Positions 21,310-34,149 of a DNA stretch of 64,000 bases are shown in pieces. Numbering within the stretch: position 1 is the first letter of the stretch; each line of letters opens with the position of its first letter. The stretch spans positions 20,229,795 through 20,293,794 of the forward strand of contig OZ024743.1 of the NCBI GenBank assembly GCA_964016885.1, in the 5' to 3' direction. The position numbers and the translations under genes were made by a program. The notes under the pieces were generated by a model, which was not told the DNA's origin, did no database searches, and worked only from the letters and a program-made list of their open reading frames with translations. The stretch is from Eledone cirrhosa (Eukaryota > Mollusca > Cephalopoda > Octopoda > Eledonidae).

Positions 21310-22226
21310 TTACCTGTACTAGACACAGAGCTCTGGTTAGAAACCATTAATAACAAAAAAACAAATCCTCCATTCTCATTATGCCAAACCCATGATTTCC
21401 AAATATCTGATCCACCGAAACTCAGCTGTTTCGGATCACACCAAAATCAACATACTGATTGCGGATTTGGTATGGGTGATGAAAAACATGTCCCGCATGT
21501 GCAACCCCAAAGAACTAGAGAGACACATACAACACTTCATCCGCTGTATGCAGTTCTCTAGTTACAATCAGAGAGATAAAATCAGAGTATATAGAGGAGC
21601 CAGAACCAAATGGGAAAAAATGGTAAATAATGATACAAATGGGACCTGCCCCTTGTAAAGGAGCAAATTTTGGAATAGAATAGAAAGAACTAGGAATAAG
21701 GTTAATAGAATAAACTCATGGTATAAATACCAGCAATAAATACCAGAATGTAATGTTCATCAATACAACCCCTAGAAGTGAATTAGCTTACAAATTTAGA
21801 AGGGCCCTAGATAAACATAAACTTAATATTAAGATAGTAGAAAGACCAGGTACCTCCATAAAAACACTTATTAGCAATACATACCCTTTTCAAAGACCTC
21901 CCTGTATAGATAAGAAATGCATAATCTGTAAACTAAGCCCCCATATTAACTGAAAAACTAGAAATGTAGTATATAGCATAAGATGTACTGAAGGACAATG
22001 TAAAGATAAGAATATAGTGTACATAGGTGAGACAGCTCGTAGTATAGGAGACCGGTTAAATGAACACTGGCGAGAACTTCAAGATAAAAAAGAATCATCA
22101 ATACTCCACCCACATGCTAAAATAGAACATAAGGGCAAATTAGAGAACATAAAAATAAAAATAGAATCTACACACAGAAAAGCCGCAATGTTTAGACAAA
22201 TCACAGAGGCAATAAACATAAATTAA
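21310..22226 (+). pseudogene. PLE-2 linker and GIY-YIG endonuclease
   Basis: Frames at 21392-21658, 21753-21953 and 22017-22226 continue the polyprotein: the thumb-like region, a Cys-rich segment (PPCIDKKCIICKLS), then VYSIRCTEGQCKDKNIVYIG with ETARSIGDRLNEHW, the GIY-YIG core. The segment between 21953 and 22017 is readable after one stop. It is the endonuclease half of the element. Confidence 0.82.
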
Positions 22227-22551
22227 CTCAAACCAAAATTAAATAGAAAAGATGAATGGAATAGCATCATCACAACTTAGAATTAAGGACAAAATAAAAA
22301 CACACACACACACATAGAACAAACAACCAACCAGTAACATGATAATAAACAAATAAATAAACAAATAAAAACACACACAGACACCCGGATGTAACACATG
22401 CGCAAACTAAGCACACAACACACACAAAAACAAGATGGCGTAGGACAGAACAAAGGAGAGACACAAAAGAAAGAAAAGAATCCCCAGTCAATGAAGAGGT
22501 CACAGAATGTGTGAGGAAAGAACTTTGACAATATATGAACAAACGTCCGGT
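22227..22551 (+). other. PLE-2 3' non-coding region
   Basis: A/C-rich, between the end of the GIY-YIG frame and the right terminal inverted repeat. Confidence 0.6.
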
Positions 22552-22672
22552 TATGGAACCAACCAACCAGAAATTTATAAATTTAATTTATAATAAATTG
22601 GAGTTTTAGCAACTGGTGCATGTGTTTCTTATTGGCAACATGACCCTCCCAAAGCATAACAATATCGGTTTC
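22552..22672 (+). repeat. PLE-2 right terminal inverted repeat
   Basis: Complement of the left repeat, ending in GCATAACAATAT. Confidence 0.85.
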
Positions 22673-22721
22673 AACACACGTTTTCAGATAAAGAATCTTG
22701 CTAAACAAATTCAGAAACGTA

Positions 22722-22727
<6 letters not shown>

Positions 22728-22794
<67 letters not shown>
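22728..22794. repeat. (TA)n tract, right border of PLE-2
   Basis: Long pure TA run. Confidence 0.95.
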
Positions 22795-22796
<2 letters not shown>

Positions 22797-23260
22797 TTCC
22801 GGTGGTACGAAGCCAGACAGATTTCTGATTTCCGAAAGGCTACATGGATTCCTAAATATGCTCAGCCTGTCCCAAGTTCAATCATAGATATTAATTCTCC
22901 TCTCTTGCAGGTATCTGCCTTCCTTCCTCCTCAATTTCAAAATGTCCTGTTCACATCATTTATTTTTATTGTTGTTATTTCTAAATGTCCTATGATGATA
23001 TACGTGTGCTGGCTGCCTATCTCACAATTTCACTCCCACCCACCCCACTCACCACCATAGGCTATTCTGGCAATCAAACCTCAACCCATTAGCACCAACA
23101 AACACTGCCACTACTGCTACTACCACTGAACTCCTAGCCCTTACCAGCCCCAACAAACTCTGCCATTACTACTGCTGTCCTTCTAGCCCTGCACTAATAA
23201 TAATGATTCCTTTACTGATATCTATGGATGAACTGAGAATCAATGGAACAACCCCGAATT
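22795..23260. other. No gene recognised
   Basis: A mixed-composition stretch, C/A-rich after 23030. No similarity noted. Confidence 0.4.
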
Positions 23261-23753
23261 AATAAATGAATATGAATCCGCAAGCTACCAAACACCCATG
23301 CAAAGCTTTAATCCAGAGACAGGAAGCATACACTCCCCACAAAAATTCAACCCATCCTACGAGTGATGGCAAATGTCCAAAACTCTGAGTTGGAACCATC
23401 AATGTAAGGACAATGAAAGGAAGAGCAGGAGAAATTGTAGAGATGCTAGAGTGAAAGGAAATTGATGTATGCTGTGTGCAAGAGACTAGGTGGAGAGGAG
23501 AGTCCGCTAGAGTCCTCGTAGGCAAAGTCAATGCTACAAATTTTTCTGGGTGGGAAATGACAACGGGATGGGAGGTGTAGGTATACTATTAGCTGACAAG
23601 TGGGTTGATAAGGGAATTCCAGTGAACAAGGTGAATGCAAGAATCATTAAACTCAGACTAGTCATGAATAAAACAATTGCCACAATAGTATCAGCTTAAG
23701 CACCCCATTCGGGGATGCCAGACGAACTTAAGGATAGGTTTTAAGAGTCCCTA

Positions 23754-24272
23754 ATGCACACTACTGCCCTAACAAATGACAATGACTTCCTAATCATTGC
23801 AGAAGATTTTAACAGACACGTTGGTAAACACCGTGATGGCTTCTATAGAGTCCATGGAGGCCACGGGTTTGGCACAAGAAATGAAGAAGGCTTCAGGCTT
23901 TTGGAATTTTACGATGCCAATGACATGTTGATATGTAACACAAACTTCAAAACACTAGATAACCATCTGATCACCTATAGATCAGGGGAGCATTCTAGTC
24001 AGATATATTTTATCCTCATCAGAGGGCGTGATAGATGGATGGTTGTAAACACAAAAGCCTTCCCTGGTGAGGAATGTACCTCCCAACATAACTTAGTTGT
24101 CAGCGACCTCACTGTCAAAACTAGACAAACGTGGAAACAGAAGGCAACCTGGAGAAGAAAAATCTGGAAGCTGAAAAACCCCTCAGCCAGTAATGGATTT
24201 AAAGATATTCTACTCGACGCCTATGACAGTAAAGAAGAACAGATAGAGACATTCAATGTAGAAGGGCACTGA
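23754..24272 (+). pseudogene. RTE apurinic-type endonuclease remnant
   Basis: Reads LIIAEDFNRHVGKHRDGFYR, GGHGFGTRNEEGFRLLEFYD, DNHLITYRSGEHSSQIYFIL and ECTSQHNLVVSD. The AGDxNGH catalytic block has become AEDFNRH and the Asp of the SQVDYIL block is lost (SQIYFIL), so the nuclease is dead. Upstream parts of the domain are recognisable at 23400-23560 with stops. Confidence 0.8.
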
Positions 24273-24701
24273 CAGTTCCTAAAAAATAACTTGCTAAAGG
24301 CGACGGACAAGATCTGTGGTTGGAGCAAGTCCACAGGGAGGAGGAGAGTGACTTGGTGGTGGAACAATAAGGTAGATGAGGCAGTTAAGGCTAAGAGACA
24401 GGCATGGAAAGAATGGAAGAACGGGGGTAGCAGGGTACATTACATAGAGACCAGGAGGGAAACTAGGTGACAAGTATACTTAGCTAGAAGGGAAGCAGAG
24501 GATAGAATATTCAAGCATGTTTTGCAATGTGAGGACCAGAAATAGGTGTTCAAGATTGCGAGGCAGTGTGTCAGAGAGAATCGTGATGTCATTGGAGAGA
24601 AGTGTATCCGGAATGATAACGGTGAGCTTGCCCTCACAAGTGCCGAGAAGAAAGCTGCGTGGAAGAGCCATTATTAAAAGATTACTAAACGAGGAGAATG
24701 C

Positions 24702-26023
24702 ATGGGAAAAAGAGACCCTACCCCAAGCGGACCCTATAGAGGGGCCAGCAGTACAAGTCAACAGCAGCATAGTAAGGCAATAAAAGATATGAAGACAGGG
24801 AAGGCAACCGGTCCATTGGGTGTAGCTGCCGAGATGCTGAAGGCATCTGGGTCAGTAGGTCCCACCATAACCACACAAATTGTTAACCAGGTAATACTAG
24901 AGGGTATCATACCAAAGGATCAGTGCAGCACCATCATTGTCAACTGCTACAAAGGTAAAGGTGATGCACTAGATAGAGGAAACTATAGAGGTATAAAGCT
25001 GATGGACCAGGTCATGAAAGTAATGGAAAGAGTTATAGCACAGTTGATTAGGGACTGGGGGAAACTAGATGAGGTGCAATTTGGGTTTGTACCAGCAAAA
25101 GGCACCACTGATTCCCTCTTCCTTGTGAGGCAGTTACAGGAAAAGTACCTAGCTAAAGGTAAGCCGCTCTATCTGGCATTCGTCGATCTGGAAAAAGCCT
25201 TCGACAGAGTCCCCCATGCTATAATCTGGTGGGCTCTTAGAAAATTAGGAGTAGATGAATGGCTTGTGAAAGGTGTACAAGCCATGTATGATGAGCAGTC
25301 AGCAAAGTTAGGGTTAGCAATGACTATAGCGAGGAATTTGGCATACAGGTCGGTGTCCACCAGGGCTCTGTTCTTAGCCCTCTCCTGTTCATCATAGTTT
25401 TGCAGACAATAACAGAGGAGTTTAAGACCGGATGCCCATGGGAACTCCTATATATCGATGATCTCGCACTTATAGCTGAATCTATGGTGGAACTAGAGAA
25501 GATATTCCAAACATGGAAGCAGGGACTAGAAAGAAAGGGTCTCAAAGTCAACCTGACAAAAACTAAGGTTCTTGTAAGTAGAGGAGAAAACAGAACCCAG
25601 ATACCCTCAGGGGAATGGCCTTGCTCAGTATGTAGGAAAGGTGTAGGTAGGAACTCCATCCTCTGCCCCAAATGTAAACAATGGCTACACAAGAGATGTA
25701 GTGGGATCTCAGGAAGCTTAACTAAGAATGTAGGCTTCATATGTAGCAGCTGTGCTGGGACAGCAAGCAGCATATGGCCACAGGAAACAAGCACCATCAA
25801 ACTCTGGAAGGGCTCTGTAGAAACAGGAGACAGCTTCTGCTACTTAGGTGACCGAATCAGCAGCGGAGGTGGGTGTTCGGAAAGAACAATAACTAGGGTA
25901 AGAACAGGAGGGAAGAAGTTCAGGGAGCTACTGCCACTGCTAGCTGCAAAAGGCTTTTCTCTCAAAATGAAAGGCAGACTGTATGCGAACAGCGTGTATA
26001 CGAACAGCAATGTTACATGGTAG
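24702..26023 (+). pseudogene. RTE reverse transcriptase and PHD-like region
   Basis: Frame 24702-25397 covers RT motifs up to YLAFVDLEKAFDRVPHAIIW (motif A) and frame 25400-26023 covers ELLYIDDLALIAES (catalytic YADD changed to YIDD), then CSVCRKGVGRNSILCPKCKQ and the start of the C-terminal domain. The frame change falls in the VHQGSVLSPL block near 25380. The remaining C-terminal domain continues to about 26290 with stops. Confidence 0.85.
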
Positions 26024-26665
26024 TGAAACCTGGACGCTGTCTGTAGAAGACTTGCGCAGATTAGAAAGAAACAAAGCTTGCATGCTCCAATGGATGGTAA
26101 TAGTAATATTCACAAACGGCAATACTTAAACGAATTGAGAGTGAGACTGAGCATAAGAGGAATCAAATGCTGTGTGCAGGAGAGGAGGTTACGTTGGTAT
26201 GGACATGTAATGCAGCATAAAAAGGTGCAGAGCACTAGAAGTCGATGGAAGCCACAGAGTGGGGAGACCCAAGAATACCTGGGGTGAGGTGATAAAAGCT
26301 GACCTTACCCAATTGCACCTCTCAAGGGCAATGACACATGATTGTGACCTCTGGCGTCATGCAGTAATACAGAAGACCCAACTTCCCACAGGAACAAGCC
26401 AAAGCTGAAGCATATAGACGATATGCCCCCACCTCTCCCACTGCAAAGTGGTCGTGGAGGTGCCACGGCCAAAAAGCACCCAGCCCACACGGTAAATGAG
26501 GTTGGTGTTAGGAAGGGCATCCAGCTGTAGAAATCAAGCCAGAATCAGTTCTTGTATGAGCAAGACAAGGTCAGCCGACTGGACACTGCCCACAACAGGA
26601 CAACCCGTCTAATCCATGCTAGCGTGGAAGAACGGACATAAAACGGTGATGATGATGATGATGAT

Positions 26666-26667
<2 letters not shown>

Positions 26668-26709
<42 letters not shown>

Positions 26710-26712
26710 TAT
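26668..26712. repeat. (TA)n tract after RTE tail
   Basis: Directly follows the GAT repeats. Confidence 0.95.
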
Positions 26713-26799
26713 CCAGCCAAACATACACTCACACACATAATATAAACCTCATCATAATTCTATATCCATTTTCCATTCTGATATGGTTTGGACAAGCCT

Positions 26800-26861
26800 A
26801 CATACATACATGCATACATACATGCATACATACATGCATACATACATGCATACATACAAAT
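26800..26861. repeat. (TACA)n/(TGCATACA)n microsatellite
   Basis: Tetranucleotide repeat that directly precedes the truncated 5' end of the RLE-type LINE fragment. Confidence 0.95.
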
Positions 26862-27570
26862 ATCTGCGGCACAAAAGAGGAGGGCCATCAGCTGACAATA
26901 AATGCAGGGTATGTAAATCAAAGATCGAGGATTTAAGCCACATTGTTGCCAGCTGCGAAAGAATGTCATCTCGCTACTACCATGAGACACGATGGGATAG
27001 CTAGAACCATCTGGACCATACTTCGGAAAACAAAATTAACAACAAACGAGGAAGAATATATTGAGATAGATGGCACTAAGGAATACTGGTGGAGCCTGAA
27101 AAAATAAAACTGCACAAAAATTAAAGCACAACCGGTCTGATATTGTTGTTTGGGACCACACATTGAAAATGTGTTCTGTTGTGGAGATCAGCTGCTCACT
27201 TGATGTAAACGTTGTCAGAAAAATACAGGAGAAGGACGACATCTACGGACCATTGATGAGGAGTCTACAAATCTAGTATCCAAGATACACCTTTAGCTTC
27301 ATACCCATCATTATTGGTGCTACGGGTTATATACCAACCCGCTTGGACCAAAATATGACTGAACTTGGATTTGCGGACAAAGAGCGCAGCTCCCTAATTC
27401 ATAGTCTACAAATGGCTGCGAAAGCTGGCACCTTCAAAATTTGCAAAACATTCTTGCGATTCAAGGGATGTCAATTTCTTTTCTTTTACAACCTTGCCAC
27501 CAGGAAGGTGGCCAGTCAAAAAACTATACTCGAAAATAAGAGAAAGAGATAACATACATAATTATATCTA
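26862..27570 (+). pseudogene. C-terminal end of a LINE with restriction-like endonuclease
   Basis: Reads NKCRVCKSKIEDLSHIVASC, a C-x2-C-x8-H-x4-C knuckle as in R2-type LINEs. After stops and a frame change it continues HNRSDIVVWDHTLKMCSVVE, where an S-D pair replaces P-D and a Glu follows 14 residues after the Asp, as in the PD-(x12-14)-E endonuclease core. It then reads EKDDIYGPLMRSLQ and SFIPIIIGATGYIPTRL, and the final frame (27343-27552) gives the extreme C-terminus. This is the 3' end of an R2/R4/NeSL-like element. The clade is inferred, the motif order is seen. Confidence 0.65.
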
Positions 27571-29840
27571 TATACTTCCATTCCCCACAAAATAAAAGGA
27601 AAAAGAAAGAAATTCAATCGATGCAAATTATTTTATCAATACACACACAAAGATATACCAAATAAGTGATCCATGACTATAAGTACCTCAAAAATTCTGC
27701 TGGAAGTTCCAAATTAGTGAATGTCTTACTCTAAACTATTCTTGTCTTGCAAGCTGTTTGAGACTGATATGAAATGTTCACATTATATTCTTTTGGGTGT
27801 AGAAGTAAAGGCACCATTTTCTAAGTATCAAACCCTTATGGTAAATATATCTGTGCATTATAAATAATTTGATATGGAAAAAAATCAATATTTATGCCCA
27901 AGAAAAATACGACAGAAATACGTGATAATAGTTGTTTATATTATACTTGTAGCATGTTTAAAAAGTAAATATATAGACATGAAGTGAATGATAAATAATA
28001 GCCCATTTATATTCAATAGCTGTTTTTATATTTATTGTCATGCATTCATGTAAAAAAAATCTGTAGTTTTGGAAACTTGTGTTTTATACTCCTAATTAGT
28101 CAGATCTTTGTATCTGAAAAATATTGTCTGGAACAAGTGTTCACAAATTGTTCATTGAGATTTTAATCGAATTCAAAAACCCACTTTTTATCAGCATAAT
28201 AGTATGACTTTTATCATTATTGTTTTTATTATTATTATTATTAATCATTTATTATTTTTTCAGAGTGCTAAAAGCCTTTAGGGTATTATGAGGTAAAGCA
28301 ATCAACAAATCATAACATATATGCAAGCAATGACTTGCAGGTAAATACTCTTGTTAACTGCATATGCAAAAATTTAGGAAGAGAAAGCTAAATGTGTAAG
28401 AATTGATGGATTGTATACAATACTGGTCCAGTGAAAGTTATTTGCCTATGTTCCATTTTGAAATAGTACATTATTACATGAACATGATAGAAATCTTATT
28501 TCTAATTCAGGCATTATGCATGTCAGTTGCATAGTCATCAAATTATGTAAGGAAATATTTTTCTGAGAATGAAGATACTAAGAAATAATATTTATCAGCT
28601 TGTAGATAGATTTCAGTCTTAAAGCAACTTACAATGGTTTAGAAACCTTATGCTATCTAGTGGATAAGTGTTTATGTATGTGTTAATATATTGTATACAC
28701 ACATACACACACACACACACATCACACACACAGAAAGATAGTTTCACTTTATTAATTGTCATGTAATGATGAGCCAAAAGCTCAGAATGAGCTCTGGTTT
28801 CTGATTAATGAGCCAATGTCAATTGTATGCTAGTGGTTATTAATGTAATGAAGGCATTGGATGTTATCTTCATTATTAGAAATCAGGAGATATTTATTTG
28901 TATGCCTGCTTTTAATCAAGCAATGCTTTACTGGGTGAAACCTGTCCAGAACTGTTTCAAGTCTTCTTATTTTACTTTCTCATTAGTCATGGATATCTTT
29001 AAATGAAGTTAGAGCAATGAAAACTGCCATAAAGTGGTCTTTGATGGTAATTCGACATTGGCTCTGCATCGAAAATGCACAGCATTTATCTACTGAATGA
29101 AACTAATTTCTCATTTAATTTGACAAATGACTTTGAAATTGATTGCTTAGTGCAGCTAAACTCTCATGCTTACCAATAAAGTTAAAGTTATATTCCTTTC
29201 ACAGAAGGATAAACACATGCAATGTTTCTTGTAATATTTTCTTCTCACTGCTGCAAAAGTAAATTGGTTTTTCAGTTTGTTTTGAAGTTTTAGTTACCTA
29301 TTTGTTTAAGAAAATTGCTGTTTATTTATTTACTAGCTATTTGTTTTCCAGTATGTTTATTTATTAGTCTCTTTATTTACTTTCTCAAATAAGTATTACT
29401 GGAATAACATGATAACAAAAAGTAATGCAAATTAATTTGGGTATAAATTACTGAGGATAATAGTTAATAAAATGATATTAACTATTTTCCTGATAAAACA
29501 GAAGGTAATATTTTATTCCAAAGGTATTTTCAAAGAGGCTGTGCAATCCTATTGTGTGATAAATCTTAATTTCACCTCATGATTAATAACAAGGTCCAAT
29601 TCTTTTGTAAAGGCTAAGACAGTAGATTCCAAGCAATTCATTTAGAAGTCTCTACTAACAGCTTCTTAATAAAATTACTTTCTTGGTGGATGCCAAAATG
29701 AAAATAACAAATTCTGAATAGCTGTTACTTTAAAACTAGATACACTGTCTACACTATAATATTGGTAAACTCCAAACTAAAACTTAGAAAATTACTAAAT
29801 ATAAATATCTATATGTATTTCATATCAAGTATATTAAACA
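27571..29840. other. No gene; 2.3 kb of A/T-rich DNA
   Basis: No ORF above background on either strand and no recognised repeat beyond small ATT and CA runs (about 28225 and 28700). It could be intronic or intergenic. Confidence 0.5.
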
Positions 29841-29848
29841 TTATATAT

Positions 29849-29957
29849 ATACTGGGTGTCCCAAAAAATGTATACACACTTCAACAACATTCTAATAAAT
29901 ATTGCCTGTACAGATAATCAAAGTGTGTATACATTTTTGGGGGGGTACACCCTCTAT
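29849..29957. mobile_element. Mariner-like MITE, ~109 bp
   Basis: The ends ACTGGGTGTCCCAAAAAATG and its near-complement (CATTTTTGGGGGGGTACACC) are inverted repeats of about 30 bp enclosing ~45 bp, set in TATATA. The GGGTGTCCC terminus is typical of Tc1/mariner-type MITEs. Confidence 0.75.
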
Positions 29958-30089
29958 ATATAACACCATTCAAATTGCATATATAAATATATAGATTTCT
30001 GCTTATTTATAATGTTTAGAAACGAAACAGTAAAATATTTGCAAACAGAAAATTTAGTCACAATAAATATTTAGTGACCAGGTGGTAAA

Positions 30090-30178
30090 TGTAACATAAA
30101 AGTCTTTGATACCAAATATATATATTTACCAAATATATATTTACCAAATATATATATTTACCAAATATATATTTATGC
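30090..30178. repeat. Short tandem repeat, 16-20 bp unit
   Basis: TACCAAATATATAT-type unit repeated about four times. Confidence 0.85.
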
Positions 30179-30621
30179 ATGTGTATGCGCATGCATGTAT
30201 CTGTGCTTGTGTATGTATATATATATATATGTGTGTGTGCCAGTGTCAGGTCGCTCCTAAGCACTACTGGTAACATGTAATCCAGTACAATCTGTTGCAT
30301 AATCAGGTCGTCAGCAATTAAACTGGCAACCCACGAAGCTTGCTTAGTGAGCAGGGTGATTATTGGACATCCTGTGTAATGAAAAGCAAAACCAATCAAA
30401 GAGAGGAGGAACTCATATAAGTCAATGGCTATCCATTAGTATGTAACTATCTATATATACATATATTGTGTATATATATATAAAATTGTAAATAAATTTT
30501 TATTTATTTATTTTTTTATCCTTTTAGCTTTGTAACTTTTTTAATTCACTTTATTTCATTTTCTTTCTTATTATATATATTGCATATTATTATCGTATAT
30601 ATCATTATTTCATAACTCTGA

Positions 30622-30835
30622 AAGGGCAGTGGATTGGCAGTATTAGTAGAGGGTCGGACGCCATGCTTTGCAGCATAGAGTTATACTGCTTTACGGTCTA
30701 AGTTCAAATCCCGCTAGGTTAACTTTGCCTTTCATCATTACAGAGTAGATAAAATAAACTACCAGTAACGTACTGAGGTCGATTTAATCAACTTTCCCCT
30801 CCCCCCAAATTACTAGCCTTGTGCCTATACTAGAA
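30622..30835 (+). mobile_element. tRNA-derived SINE (type 1) with 21-bp target duplication
   Basis: Head GTGGATTGGCAGTATTAG, B-box-like AAGTTCAAATCCC, and a longer 3' part containing GAGGTCGATTTAATCAACTT than the other type 1 copies here. It is flanked by ATCATTATTTCATAACTCTGA at left and a 20/21 match at the right (30836-30856). Confidence 0.9.
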
Positions 30836-31459
30836 ATCATTATTTTATAACTCTGATATAACACCAGGTCTCTAATTGCTGACGGTCCCTGTATAGAGTG
30901 ATACTATCAGTAATCTCTGACTCTTAGGATAGACTAGACTCTATAGCTCAGTTATGGTAACTAGTCTAGGATATGGTAAGTTCTGACTAACCAGCCTGAG
31001 GCCCCTGAATTTCTTGGTGATTTCCTTCCATATAATATACTAATGAAATCTTCTATGGTCAAGAAGTGGGGGTAGTTCTGTGCAAGTTATGTCTACTTAA
31101 AATATGTTTAACTGCACAGGTACTACTTGTATACTACAAGCTTAGTTAACATCAGCTGTATGGTTGTCAGTAACCTTAAAATGTGCTTTAAACCCATTTG
31201 AAATGTCTCAAGTAGAATCACTAAATGGCTCTAAGGACTAGGAAATTACAGGTGAATAGTTCTGGCTTGGTAGGTGCCCCAACATGCTGTAGGCTGGGCT
31301 TGGTCATTATCCTACTGCTGTAGTCAATCAACAAAAGAGAAAGATTAAACACACTAAGAAACTTGCTTGTTAGAATGTGCGTACTCTAGAGGACAACAAT
31401 TTGTTCCAAAGACCAGGAGACGAACTACATTGATCGCTAATGAATTAAAAAAATATTAA

Positions 31460-31801
31460 TTGAATATAGTGGCTCTCTCTGAGACATGCATACATGGAGA
31501 TGGTCAGCTCAATGAAAATGGATTTGGGTGCATTTTCTTTTGGAAAGGTGTATCAGAAGGTCAAAGGAGAGAAGCAACTATTGGCTTTTCTGTTAAAAAC
31601 TCTCTCATCTCATCTTATGTAAGTTATATCAGTGGTTCCTCTGAACATATGTTATGTCGTCTGCATTTGCAAAAAGGAAGATACCTCACAATAATAAGTG
31701 TTTATGCTTCTACAATGTCACACGTAGAAGAATCTATTAAACAATTCTACAATGAACTTGGAGAATTAGTGAAAAAAGTACCAGGATTGGATCTGATTTG
31801 A
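31460..31801 (+). pseudogene. LINE endonuclease N-terminal half
   Basis: Reads VALSETCIHGDGQLNENGFG, FFWKGVSEGQRREATIGFSV and GRYLTIISVYASTMSHVEES, matching a widespread metazoan LINE endonuclease (ALSETR...GAGYTFFWSG...EAGVGFA). The downstream GDFNARVG block is not preserved in frame. Confidence 0.7.
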
Positions 31802-32549
31802 TAACATAGCCTGCCTTAGGTATATATGGTGTAGGAAAGTGCAACTGAAATGGTGTTTTACTCCTCACGTTTCACTCTGAATATCAACTTGTAATAACAA
31901 ACACTTCTTTTAACATATATAGAAAACAACTTGGATGCACCCAGCTCAATCTAACTATAACACCAAAAGCTAGACACTCTGGGACTAAAGTACCAAAGAA
32001 TCTTAATGTAGTAAATTTCATATCTTTTGATGCTATCCATTATTTCCTGTAGTACATTAGATAATATCAGACTTGCCCCGAACAATCTTTGGGAAGATTT
32101 TAAGATAAAAGTCTTCCTGGCAGCATCTGCATCAAAAGGTATGAGATCAAAGAGATCTAATGACTGGGTTACAGATAACAACCCTGAAAGACAAAAAATA
32201 TCTTTGTCAAAAACTTCTTTCTCAATCAAACAATCCTAATTGTGATAACTCTCATAAGTGACTAAAAACAAAAGTACAAAATGCTTTGAGAAATATTAAG
32301 CAGCAATGGTGGCAAGGCAAAGCCAAGCAAGCACAAGAAGTAGTAAATCACAAGGACACTAAGGCATTTTTCTCATACATCAACGGCACCTGTAAGAACT
32401 GCAGATGGTCAGTTACTCTTGACTGATATTGTCTCCAATCAGAACTGTTGGGTAGAACAGTTCCTTCAGCTCCTTAACAAGCATTCTAATACCAACATAA
32501 ACATTATTGAATCAATGAATCAATCAAAAGCTAATTGTAGATGAAATGG

Positions 32550-34030
32550 CATCAGAATCAATTCGAAATTATATTGCTTCTGCTGTACAAAAATTAAATA
32601 GCAATAAATCACCTAACCTAGATGGTATTAATGGTGTGGTTCTCAAGCATGGAGGTGAGAAAATGGTAGTACATTTACACACTGTAATAATATATTATTA
32701 GAGGAAGGAGGAAGTACCACAAGACTAGATTGATGCTATCTTGGTCTCCCTTTTCAAATCTGGTGCCAAAGACCAATGTGGTAATTTTAGGGGAATTTCC
32801 CTATTGTCTGTTGTCAGTAAGCTTCTAGCACGTGTCCTTTTGGAATGGTTTCATAAGTTCATAGTGCCAAGAGTCGTATCAGTGTCACAATGTTGTTGTT
32901 TTTTGTGAAAAGAGGCACTAGTGATATGATCTTCAAAATTAGACAACTGCAGGAAAGATGTATTGAACACAACCTTACTCTCTACCATTGTTTTTTTTTA
33001 TCTCAGTAAGGCATTCGATACTGTTAATAGGAATGTCTTATGGTTGGTTTTGTCTAAATTTGAATGCCCTTAAAAGTTTGTAAATATATTGAAAGCTCTT
33101 TATAAAGACATGAAAGGCAGAGTTAACTGTAGAGGCACCCTCTCTGAGCCTTTTGCAGTTGAAAGTGGTGTGAAACGGGGAGACATTCATACACCTACCG
33201 TCTTTGCAATATATTTTGCTGCCATGCTTTTCAAAATAACAGTGAAGGCATGTAAGATATCAAACCACAGGAAGAGCAAAATGTTCACCCCACTAGAAAG
33301 AGTCCTAGTGTATGCTAATCACTGTAACCTTATCAGTCATACTGAGCATGAATTGTAATTGTTGATTTCTGTATTTGATTCAGCATCTGATATCTTTGGT
33401 TTGAAACATAGAGAAAACGATAGTTTTATGTCAACCTGAACCTGGTCAAGTTATGTAACAACCTAAACTATATGTGAAAAGTTGTTGAATCCTTCATATA
33501 CCTTCAGATGGAACATTGGATTCAGAAATATCTCTAAACAGAAACATCTCTAGACAGAAATATTTCTAGTCAGCAAAAGCTTTTGGTAGCTTAGAGCCTC
33601 GGATTTAGTCACAAAGACAACAAGAATTAAAAAGAAGTATCTGTTTATAGGTCTTCTGTACTCTTCTGAAACTTGGATGTGTTACAAATATCACTTTAGA
33701 CACCTGCAACGATTCCATCAAAAATGCTTATGCCATATTCTGAAAATAAAATGGAATTCATTCACTCTTGATTCTGTTGTCCTAGTATCATCTGCTATTT
33801 GTTCCATCCAGGCAATCATTTTGAAAACCCAGCTGTGGTCGTCTAGACTTATTGTCTACATGGCTGACAGACGTACCCCTAAGCAACTGCTTTATGAATA
33901 ACTTGCTCTGGAAAAAAGGAAACAGAATAAGCCAAAGAAAGGGTTCAAGGATGCATTGAAGGAGAACTTGAAGACTGAAGGAATTGACCACAGAGATCTG
34001 GTAAGTCTTGTAGTGGATTGCGCTACCTAA
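32550..34030 (+). pseudogene. LINE reverse transcriptase and C-terminal region, decayed
   Basis: Recognisable pieces are FRGISLLSVVSKLLARVLLE (about 32790, frame broken), YLSKAFDTVNRNVLW (about 33000), VESGVKRGDIHTPTVFAIYF (33160-33225) and VLVYANHCNL where the catalytic FADD block stood (33300). Later come SSETWMCYKYHFRHLQRFHQ and LCHILKIKWNSFT (33670-33770). The catalytic Asp pair is lost. Confidence 0.7.
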
Positions 34031-34149
34031 TGTTAAAAAATATGGGATGTTGTAAAAACCTTTGAGCAAAACTAGCTAATGCATGTAAATATTAAGAAGA
34101 ATATAAGAAAAAATAGCCAGAAAGGGAATATGAAATTAATGGAAATGTT

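Larger units (their letters stand above)
19839..22727 (+). mobile_element. Penelope-like element PLE-2 with terminal inverted repeats
   Basis: Encodes an RT followed by a GIY-YIG endonuclease, in several broken frames. About 115-135 bp at the two ends are inverted repeats of one another (19839-19978 and about 22552-22672), for example TTTGGGAGGGTCATGTTGCC at the left and its complement at the right. A tail of about 50 bp (TTTCAACACACGTTTTCAGATAAAGAATC) follows the right repeat. (TA)n bounds it on both sides. It seems full length but inactive. Confidence 0.88.
23265..26667 (+). mobile_element. Near full-length, inactive RTE-type LINE family B (plus)
   Basis: Runs from a degraded N-terminal endonuclease region (about 23380) through RT, PHD-like finger and C-terminal domain to a 3' UTR ending in GATGATGATGATGATG at 26647-26667. 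Colinear with the copy at 56.1-60.0 kb. Several stops and frame changes. It is followed by (TA)n. Confidence 0.9.
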
